Shown: piece after piece, positions 7,997-12,677 of the stretch
Layout of the letters: each line of letters starts with the position of its first letter
Numbering within the stretch: the stretch's first letter is position 1
NCBI GenBank assembly: GCA_902767465.1
Contig: CACXHM010000160.1
Coordinates: forward strand, 1 to 12,677
DNA length: 12,677 nt
Source: an uncultured Bacteroidia bacterium
Lineage (GTDB): Bacteria > Bacteroidota > Bacteroidia > Bacteroidales > UBA932
Direction of reading: 5' to 3'
Notes under the pieces: generated by a model
Told to the model about the DNA's origin: nothing
Database searches by the model: none
Seen by the model: the letters and a program-made list of their open reading frames with translations, nothing else
Translations under genes and position numbers: made by a program

Positions 7997-8575
7997 TTAT
8001 TTTACCCGATCTGGATTTTCGGAAATAAATTTTTCCCAGGACGAGACCTTGCGGGAAGAAGACTTCCCGCCGGGAGCGGCAGACAGGGGGCTGTTGATCT
8101 GATAATAATGGCACATAGCTATCGCAAGGGCATCGGTGGCATCGAGGTATTTGCTGTCTATATTGATGCCAAGGGTTCGTTCCACCATGAGAGCCACCTG
8201 TTCCTTTGAAGCGGCGCCGTTGCCGCAAATGACCATTTTAGCCTTACGGGGTGCGTATTCAAACACCTCCAGTCCATGGGATATGGCCGCAATCATAGCA
8301 CTCCCCTGGGCTCTCCCCAGTTTGAGTATGACCTGAGCGTTCTTCCCATAGAAAGGGGATTCTATTGCAAGGTCGGAAGGCTTGTGCAGTTCACAAAGGG
8401 CGGAAACCTTTTCGTGTATGCATTCCAACTTTGCATAAGTGTCGGATATTTTACGCAGATCCAGCACCCCCATGTCCACGAACGAAGGTTTTCCGCAGGC
8501 ATCCACACGCACGATCCCGAAACCAAGCAGATTGGTTCCGGGATCGATGCCGAGTATGGTGCGTGTATCAGTCAA
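7997..8575 (-). CDS. ruvC: Crossover junction endodeoxyribonuclease RuvC, TTG start
   Basis: A 192-residue Holliday junction resolvase that cuts four-way junctions in partnership with RuvAB during recombinational repair. All four catalytic acids are present: Asp11 in GIDPGT, Glu72 in AIESPFYGKN, and Asp145 and Asp148 in DATDALAIAMCH. Up to about residue 160 it aligns well with E. coli RuvC; the last 30 residues are a basic, serine-rich tail of low conservation. The start is TTG at 8575, which overlaps the end of serS by eight bases; no ATG in the same frame would restore the conserved GIDPG strand. The overlap suggests co-transcription and perhaps coupled translation with serS. Confidence 0.95.
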   Translation of the reverse strand: MTDTRTILGIDPGTNLLGFGIVRVDACGKPSFVDMGVLDLRKISDTYAKLECIHEKVSALCELHKPSDLAIESPFYGKNAQVILKLGRAQGSAMIAAISHGLEVFEYAPRKAKMVICGNGAASKEQVALMVERTLGINIDSKYLDATDALAIAMCHYYQINSPLSAAPGGKSSSRKVSSWEKFISENPDRVK

Positions 8576-9839
8576 TGATATCGAATCCAGTGTAGGGACG
8601 GAGCACTTCGGGAATCACGATGCCGTCCGGGGTCTGGTTGTCCTCGAGAAGGGCGGCCACCACGCGCGGCAGTGCAAGGGAAGATCCGTTCAGGGTATGG
8701 GCAAGCTGGGTCTTGCCATCGGCGTCGCGATAGCGCAGATGCAACCTGTTCGCCTGGAAGGATTCGAAGTTGGATACGGAAGAAATCTCGAGCCAGCGGC
8801 CTTGTGCAGCGCTCCAAAGTTCGAAGTCGTAAGTGATTGCGGAAGTGAAGGACATATCTCCGCCACAGAGCCTCAGAATATGGTATTTGAGCCCGAGTTT
8901 CTGGACAAGACCCTCCACATGGGCAATCATCTCATCGAGAGCCTTATAGGAATCTTCCGGTTTTTCGACCCGTACGATCTCAACTTTGTCGAACTGGTGC
9001 AGACGGTTCAGCCCGCGCACATCCTTGCCGTAAGAACCGGCCTCGCGGCGGAAGAAGGGGGTGTAGGCGGTGAGTTTCTGAGGGAGTGCGTCCGAGGGCA
9101 GGATCACATCCCGGAAGATGTTGGTAACCGGCACTTCTGCGGTAGGTACAAGGTAGAAGTTGTCCAGTCCGACATAGTACATCTGGGCCTCCTTGTCGGG
9201 AAGCTGCCCGGTACCGAATCCGGATGCAGCATTTACTACCACCGGAGGTTCTGTCTCCTGATATCCGGCCTTGGTATTCTCATCGAGGAAGAAATTGATG
9301 AGGGCCCTCTGGAGACGGGCACCCTTTCCCTTATAAACAGGGAATCCGGCTCCGGTGATCTTGACTCCCAGGTCAAAATCTATGATGTCGTATTTTTTTG
9401 CAAGTTCCCAGTGAGGAAGCGCCCCTTCCGGCAGATGCACCTCCGGGCCGCCTTCCTTAACCACGAGGTTGTCGGCAGCGTCCTTCCCTTCGGGGACAAG
9501 GCTGCAAGGAGTGTTGGGGAGCTGAACGAGCTGGTTTTCCAGCTCTGCAGCCACAGCCTCGCCCTGTGCAAGCAGGTCGGAACTCTTCTGTTTGAGTTCA
9601 GCAACGGCAGCCTTTGCCGCTTCTGCGGCATCACGCAGGCCCTGTTTCATGAGACCGCCGATTTCGGCCGCCTTCTTTTTCTGTTCGGCAAGCAGCGCGT
9701 CACTCTCCATCTGGAGTGAACGGCGGCGGGCATCGAGTTCCAGCACCTTGTCCACGATGGGACGTGCATCAAAGTTCTTGACTTTCAGGCGATCGATTAT
9801 AGCCTGGGGATTTTCGCGGAGCGATTTGAGTGTAAGCAT
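8568..9839 (-). CDS. serS: Seryl-tRNA synthetase
   Basis: A 423-residue class II aminoacyl-tRNA synthetase that charges tRNA-Ser (and tRNA-Sec where present) with serine using ATP. The N-terminal helical arm (about 1-110, with a long charged coiled coil at 30-100) binds the tRNA long variable arm. The catalytic domain shows TAEVPVTN (233-240) for serine binding, motif 2 at PFFRREAGSYGKD (261-273) continuing to about 287, EISSVSNFESFQANR (351-365), and motif 3 at HTLNGSSLALPR (381-392). The C-terminus ends in GFDIID, a Bacteroidales-like ending. Length and motifs are normal. It follows rpmA after 78 bases containing a hairpin with a T-run and has no obvious promoter of its own. Confidence 0.98.
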   Translation of the reverse strand: MLTLKSLRENPQAIIDRLKVKNFDARPIVDKVLELDARRRSLQMESDALLAEQKKKAAEIGGLMKQGLRDAAEAAKAAVAELKQKSSDLLAQGEAVAAELENQLVQLPNTPCSLVPEGKDAADNLVVKEGGPEVHLPEGALPHWELAKKYDIIDFDLGVKITGAGFPVYKGKGARLQRALINFFLDENTKAGYQETEPPVVVNAASGFGTGQLPDKEAQMYYVGLDNFYLVPTAEVPVTNIFRDVILPSDALPQKLTAYTPFFRREAGSYGKDVRGLNRLHQFDKVEIVRVEKPEDSYKALDEMIAHVEGLVQKLGLKYHILRLCGGDMSFTSAITYDFELWSAAQGRWLEISSVSNFESFQANRLHLRYRDADGKTQLAHTLNGSSLALPRVVAALLEDNQTPDGIVIPEVLRPYTGFDIID

Positions 9840-9851
9840 GACTTTGTTTTT

Positions 9852-9889
9852 ATCAAAAAGGGTCTACACCCGTACATGAGTGCAGACCC
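9852..9889 (-). terminator. Intrinsic terminator or attenuator between rpmA and serS
   Basis: On the minus strand GGGTCT (9884-9889) pairs with AGACCC (9860-9865). After one mismatched pair the stem continues as CAC (9880-9882) with GTG (9867-9869), closing a ten-base loop. The stem is followed directly by TTTTT. This is a standard Rho-independent terminator shape. It ends only about 20 bases before the serS ATG, so if serS has no separate promoter the hairpin must be leaky or regulated. Confidence 0.75.
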
Positions 9890-9917
9890 GATTCTATTAC
9901 TTTCCTATCTCGCGGGG

Positions 9918-10178
9918 TCAGTTCTCGAAAGGAACTACAGACACGAAGGACTTGTCGTCCCTCTTGCGTGAGAACTTGACGGTTCCGTCAACGAGAGCGT
10001 AAAGGGTATGGTCCTTGCCCATTCCCACATTCTTGTCGGGATTGTGCACAGTACCCCTCTGGCGCACGATAATGTTGCCGGCCTTGACTACTTCGCCGCC
10101 GAATTTCTTGAGGCCGAGACGTTTGCTATGCGACTCACGACCGTTCTTTGAACTGGATTGACCTTTCTTGTGTGCCAT
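9918..10178 (-). CDS. rpmA: 50S ribosomal protein bL27
   Basis: An 86-residue large-subunit protein whose flexible N-terminus reaches toward the peptidyl transferase centre. It starts MAHKKG, the form without the cleaved N-terminal extension found in Firmicutes. The conserved core GRESHSKRLGLKKFGGE (14-30), IIVRQRGT (36-43) and GMGKDHTLYALVDG (52-65) are intact. The ATG lies five bases after the rplU stop, the usual L21-L27 operon arrangement. Confidence 0.98.
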   Translation of the reverse strand: MAHKKGQSSSKNGRESHSKRLGLKKFGGEVVKAGNIIVRQRGTVHNPDKNVGMGKDHTLYALVDGTVKFSRKRDDKSFVSVVPFEN

Positions 10179-10183
10179 AACGC

Positions 10184-10495
10184 TTAAGCAATTGAGTTGA
10201 TCTTGATCTTGGTAAGTTTCTGACGATGACCGTTGAGGGTCTGAAAGCCCTTGCGGCGGATCTTCTTGAATACGAGAACCTTGTCAGCCTTTACATCATC
10301 TGCAAGGACCGTTGCCTTTACGACAGCGCCCTTTACATAGGGAGCACCGACTTTGACCTTGCCGTCTGCATCGAGCAGAAGCACTTTGTCAAACTCTACT
10401 TCGGAATCTTTGGCCTGGGCAAGATGGGGCACAAAAAGTTCGTTTCCGGCCTCAACCTTGAACTGGCTGCCTGCAATGTCTACGATTGCGTACAT
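10184..10495 (-). CDS. rplU: 50S ribosomal protein bL21
   Basis: A 103-residue large-subunit protein that binds 23S rRNA. It opens with YAIVDIAGSQFKVEAGN (2-18), the conserved bL21 beginning, with Ser10 where Lys is common. The basic C-terminal signature is FKKIRRKGFQTLNGHRQKLTKIKI (76-99), given as positions and key residues K77, R79-R80, G82, H89, R90 and K95-I96. First gene of the rplU-rpmA cluster, with a clear promoter and a structured 88-base leader. Confidence 0.98.
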   Translation of the reverse strand: MYAIVDIAGSQFKVEAGNELFVPHLAQAKDSEVEFDKVLLLDADGKVKVGAPYVKGAVVKATVLADDVKADKVLVFKKIRRKGFQTLNGHRQKLTKIKINSIA

Positions 10496-10587
10496 AATAA
10501 AAAACTTTTCTTAAAGTTTTGGCTGCAAGCGTCTGCCCTTACGGCAGCTCTTGACGGGCTTGACAGTCTTAAATAAAATTTGGGCTG
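10496..10587 (-). promoter_or_regulatory. Structured 5' leader of rplU (candidate ribosomal-protein leader)
   Basis: Read on the minus strand, the leader contains CTGCC-GTAAG-GGCAG (10533-10547, perfect 5-bp stem). This is enclosed by CAAGC (complement of 10558-10562) pairing with GCTTG (complement of 10526-10530). A competing pairing joins GCAGC (10544-10548) with GCTGC (10522-10526) and excludes the first hairpin. Five bases before the ATG is a perfect 8-bp stem AAAACTTT-loop-AAAGTTTT (10501-10520) followed by a T-rich run. A direct repeat GTCAAG-CCC-GTCAAG also occurs. Such features fit autoregulation by a ribosomal protein, but no known leader family is recognised here. Confidence 0.45.
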
Positions 10588-10618
10588 CAAAATTAGCAAA
10601 AAATCCTTTTTCTGCAAA
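10588..10618 (-). promoter_or_regulatory. Promoter of rplU-rpmA
   Basis: On the minus strand TTTG (10615-10618), 19 bases, then TAATTTTG (10588-10595) fits the Bacteroidota consensus exactly. The predicted transcript start is near 10584, giving a leader of roughly 88 bases before the rplU ATG. Confidence 0.75.
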
Positions 10619-10627
10619 ATAATTTAT

Positions 10628-10635
10628 TACATTTG
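10628..10635 (+). promoter_or_regulatory. Candidate -7 box TACATTTG for the ATPase-like gene
   Basis: TACATTTG matches TAnnTTTG and ends 24 bases before the ATG at 10660. The -33 side is T-rich but lacks a clean TTTG at 19-21 bases. Its upstream region overlaps the -33 side of the divergent rplU promoter. Confidence 0.5.
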
Positions 10636-10659
10636 TAAAGGCAACGAAGTCGTTACGCT

Positions 10660-11805
10660 ATGGACGGCACTTTTATTTACAACAAGCCCGTGTCGGGCAA
10701 AAACTTCATTGGGCGCAGGGCCGACCAGACCCTGCTTTCGAACCTGTTGCTGCAAGGTGAGAACGTTGTCATATACGAGCCCTCCAAAACCGGAGTGTCT
10801 TCGCTGTTGCAGCAAACCTTTCTGAACATGAGGATCTCCGGGAAGTCGTTTGTCAGCGCAAGCATCTCACTCCTCGGAATACGGGACATGGACAGTTTTC
10901 TCACCAATATCGGATCCTCCCTCCTGCGCGCCTTTGCCACCACACCCGACGAGTATGCCGCCCTGGTGCAGCAATGCCTGCCCGACACCCATTTCGTCTT
11001 CGATCCGGTGCGTTATTCTTCCGAAGACGCGGTTCTTTCGCTGAACTGGAACACCGACGAAAACGACATCAGGTCTATTCTGGGACTTCCATGGAGGTTG
11101 TCTGCAGTGAGCGGGAAAAAGCTCTTCATGATCATAGAAGAATTCCAGAACATAAGCGGAATGGACGGGTGGGAGAAACTTCTGAAGATCTTTGAAGACG
11201 TAATCAGGAACTCCCGAAGAGAGATGTGCAGTTATGTGTTCGTAGGTTCGAGGGTTAACGGAATGAAGGAGATATTCGAGCACAGGGTTTTCTTTCACAG
11301 GCAGGTCAACAGGGTAAAACTGAGCAGCCTCGAACCGAGGGAAATCACCGATTTCGTCGTAAAAGGGTTCCTTACCAGCGGCAAGGTAATCGACCGTGAC
11401 ACGATGATGAACGTATGCAAGAGGTTCCGCTGCAACATCTGGTATATCAATCACTTTGCGTCTATCTGTGACCATCTCACCAAAGGCTACATCACCGATG
11501 CCACACTGCTGGACGCGCTCGACATGCTGCTTTCCATCCACGAACCTCGCTTCAAGGACATTACCGGAGACCTTACCGGATTCCAGCTTTCACTGCTGAG
11601 GGCAACCCTTGAAGGATGCAAGAGGTTCAGTTCGGCAGAAGTCATTGAGCATTATGCGCTCAATTCTTCGGCAAACGTGCGCAGGCTCAAAGATGCATTG
11701 TGCAAAAAAGAAATAATAAGCTTCACGGAAAACGACGATCCTGAAGTGATAGACCCGCTTTTCGAATACTGGGCGAAAACGAAGTTGTTCAAAATAAAGG
11801 AATGA
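10660..11805 (+). CDS. AAA-type ATPase-like protein with altered Walker A
   Basis: A 381-residue soluble protein with the layout of small AAA/STAND-like ATPases: P-loop region at 36-50, Walker B-like LFMIIEEF (155-162, with Glu160-Glu161), a sensor-1-like strand YVFVGSR (192-198), and a C-terminal helical and winged-helix part (about 300-375) with SSAEVIEHYALNSSANV (324-340). The Walker A position reads EPSKTGVSSLL (40-50): the lysine of GK[ST] is replaced by Val46, codon GTG at 10795-10797. I recall Bacteroidales relatives of very similar sequence with an intact GK, so this looks like a member of a conserved family with reduced or altered nucleotide binding. The cellular role is not known to me. 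It has its own -7 box, diverges from rplU, and overlaps the sirtuin start by 4 bases (ATGA). Confidence 0.85.
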   Translation: MDGTFIYNKPVSGKNFIGRRADQTLLSNLLLQGENVVIYEPSKTGVSSLLQQTFLNMRISGKSFVSASISLLGIRDMDSFLTNIGSSLLRAFATTPDEYAALVQQCLPDTHFVFDPVRYSSEDAVLSLNWNTDENDIRSILGLPWRLSAVSGKKLFMIIEEFQNISGMDGWEKLLKIFEDVIRNSRREMCSYVFVGSRVNGMKEIFEHRVFFHRQVNRVKLSSLEPREITDFVVKGFLTSGKVIDRDTMMNVCKRFRCNIWYINHFASICDHLTKGYITDATLLDALDMLLSIHEPRFKDITGDLTGFQLSLLRATLEGCKRFSSAEVIEHYALNSSANVRRLKDALCKKEIISFTENDDPEVIDPLFEYWAKTKLFKIKE

Positions 11806-12506
11806 GCAAAAAAAGGATAGCAGTACTTACCGGTGCAGGCGTGAGTGCCGAATCGGGACTTGGGACCTACCGCGACAACGGTGGCCTCTGGGACAATTAC
11901 GACCCGATGGAAGTGGCATCCATAGAAGGATGGTACCGGAACCGGTCCAAGGTGCTGGACTTCTACAACATGCAGCGTGAACATCTTCGCAACGCAAGGC
12001 CAAACGACGCACACCGTGCAATAGCCGCACTCGAAAAAGATTATATAGTGGATGTGATCACGCAGAACGTGGACAACCTGCACGAACGTGCCGGCAGCAC
12101 ACATGTGGTGCACCTGCATGGAGAGGCCACCAAGGTGCGCCCGGAAAACACATTCAACGATGAAGACGGATACAGCGAAAAAGCTGTTTTCGACGTAGGT
12201 TACGATGCCGTACATCTGGGAGACAAAGCCCCGAACGGAGTTCAGCTCCGCCCTCATATCGTCTTTTTCGGAGAAGCTGTTCCCAAGATGGAAGAAGCGA
12301 TCAACCTGGTAAGCCGCGCAGACATCGTGCTGATAGTAGGCACCTCACTGTCGGTTTACCCGGCTGCCGGGCTGTACCGTTATGCCAGACAGGAGGCCCC
12401 TATCTATATCATAGACCCTGCAGAAGTTCCACTTTTCGACAGCCGCATCGTGCATATCCGCAAAGTGGCCACCGAAGGAATGAAAGATTTTGCAGGGATG
12501 TTGTAG
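11802..12506 (+). CDS. Sir2-family NAD-dependent protein deacylase, cysteine-free
   Basis: A 234-residue sirtuin of the compact bacterial CobB/SIRT5-like group, which removes acyl groups from lysine while consuming NAD+. Visible NAD-binding and catalytic motifs are GAGVSAESG (11-19), TYRD with GLW (22-30), TQNVDNLH (87-94), the catalytic His106 in HLHGE, FFGEAVP (155-161), GTSLSVYPAAG (180-190) and IIDP (203-206). Two departures stand out. The protein contains no cysteine, so the four-Cys zinc site normally found between HGE and FGE (here 109-154) is absent. The YxxR acyl-pocket motif of SIRT5/CobB reads Tyr55-Asn-Met-Gln58 with Arg at 59. Catalytic residues are intact, so activity is likely, but acyl preference is uncertain. 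The ATG overlaps the upstream stop (ATGA), preceded by a weak AAAGGA. Confidence 0.92.
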   Translation: MSKKRIAVLTGAGVSAESGLGTYRDNGGLWDNYDPMEVASIEGWYRNRSKVLDFYNMQREHLRNARPNDAHRAIAALEKDYIVDVITQNVDNLHERAGSTHVVHLHGEATKVRPENTFNDEDGYSEKAVFDVGYDAVHLGDKAPNGVQLRPHIVFFGEAVPKMEEAINLVSRADIVLIVGTSLSVYPAAGLYRYARQEAPIYIIDPAEVPLFDSRIVHIRKVATEGMKDFAGML

Positions 12507-12530
12507 TTTCGGAAAAATTTTCTACCTTTG
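12501..12530 (+). promoter_or_regulatory. Promoter of rpsU
   Basis: TTG (12501-12503) is followed after 19 bases by TACCTTTG (12523-12530), a good Bacteroidota promoter. The -33 element overlaps the last sirtuin codon next to its TAG stop. The -7 box lies 33 bases before the rpsU ATG, leaving room for a short leader that contains the Shine-Dalgarno. Confidence 0.7.
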
Positions 12531-12546
12531 CACCCGCTAAATCGAA

Positions 12547-12557
12547 AAGGAGGTGAT
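12547..12557 (+). promoter_or_regulatory. Exceptionally strong Shine-Dalgarno of rpsU
   Basis: AAGGAGGTGAT is complementary over 11 bases to the 3' end of 16S rRNA; GGAGG (12549-12553) ends ten bases before the ATG. Other gene starts in this window have weak or no SD. In Bacteroidia bS21 helps hide the anti-SD within the ribosome, and a strong SD on rpsU has been linked to autoregulation by ribosomes lacking bS21. Confidence 0.9.
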
Positions 12558-12563
12558 ATTTAA

Positions 12564-12677
12564 ATGATTATAGTACCTGTAAAAGACGGAGAGAACATCG
12601 AAAGGGCCCTGAAGAAATTCAAGCGCAAATTCGAAAAGACCGGTGCCGTGCGCGAAATGCGTGCCCGCAAGGAGTTC
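12564..12677 (+). CDS. rpsU: 30S ribosomal protein bS21, 3'-truncated by window edge
   Basis: The first 38 codons of bS21, a small basic protein of the 30S platform near the 16S 3' end. It begins MIIVPVKDGENIERALKKF (1-19), followed by KRKFEKTGAVREMRARKEF (20-38), which matches the bS21 pattern of an N-terminal strand and a basic helix. The full protein is normally about 63-70 residues, so roughly half is present. It has its own promoter and a strong SD and is not obviously coupled to the sirtuin gene, whose stop lies 57 bases upstream. Confidence 0.96.
   Translation, partial: MIIVPVKDGENIERALKKFKRKFEKTGAVREMRARKEF

Noticed and set aside
8439..9719. A 426-codon open frame on the plus strand opposite serS
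   Set aside because: It is antisense to a clear seryl-tRNA synthetase, shows no recognisable domain, and follows from the codon bias of the real gene.
9840..9917. T-box-like control of serS
   Set aside because: The spacer is only 78 bases and lacks the T-box bulge and specifier loop; it holds a simple terminator hairpin.
10660..12506. ATPase-like gene plus sirtuin as an anti-phage defence system
   Set aside because: The sirtuin is a compact deacylase-type protein, no nuclease, HerA, Argonaute or TIR partner is nearby, and the setting is ribosomal and housekeeping genes without mobile elements. The pairing is kept as a finding, not as a defence call.
1..12677. CRISPR arrays, insertion sequences, tRNA or rRNA genes
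   Set aside because: No regularly spaced repeats, transposase motifs, cloverleaf structures or rRNA-like sequence were seen on either strand.

Overview
The window reads as chromosomal housekeeping DNA from a member of the Bacteroidales (Bacteroidota). The evidence is the repeated promoter pattern with a TAnnTTTG -7 box, the gene order rplU-rpmA-serS, a large barrel protein of the carboxypeptidase-regulatory-like/OMP_b-brl_3 type, and a strong Shine-Dalgarno in front of rpsU in a genome whose other genes mostly lack one. The species cannot be named from this stretch. No tRNA, rRNA, insertion sequence, CRISPR array, phage gene or integrase was seen.

Layout. From about 10.5 kb down to position 1, ten genes lie on the minus strand: rplU (L21), rpmA (L27), serS, ruvC, an outer-membrane beta-barrel protein, a 5-formyltetrahydrofolate cyclo-ligase, a membrane-anchored PASTA protein, an RluD-type pseudouridine synthase, lnt, and a FabH-type ketoacyl-ACP synthase cut by the window edge. 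Spacing is tight: the PASTA, pseudouridine synthase and lnt genes overlap by 1 and 4 bases, and ruvC overlaps serS by 8. Candidate promoters lie before rplU, the PASTA gene and the fabH-like gene. A hairpin with a T-run separates rpmA from serS. On the plus strand, an AAA-type ATPase-like gene and a sirtuin gene share a 4-base ATGA overlap, followed by rpsU (S21), which runs off the right edge. The rplU and ATPase-like genes diverge from a 164-bp region holding two oppositely directed promoters and a structured rplU leader. There is no gene-free stretch over 300 bases.

Functions. L21, L27, S21, seryl-tRNA synthetase and the rRNA pseudouridine synthase serve translation. Lnt, the FabH-like enzyme, the PASTA protein and the barrel protein serve lipid or envelope work. 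RuvC resolves Holliday junctions and the cyclo-ligase feeds folate metabolism. The ATPase-like protein and sirtuin are probably co-produced, but the sequence does not show a shared function.

No unmistakable new system is present. The points most worth a second look are: the ATPase-like protein has valine where the Walker A lysine should be; its coupled sirtuin has no cysteine at all (so no zinc knuckle) and a shifted acyl-pocket arginine; the pseudouridine synthase carries an in-frame, GC-rich, palindrome-bearing insert next to its catalytic motif; rpsU has an 11-base match to the 16S 3' end; and the rplU leader can form alternative hairpins.
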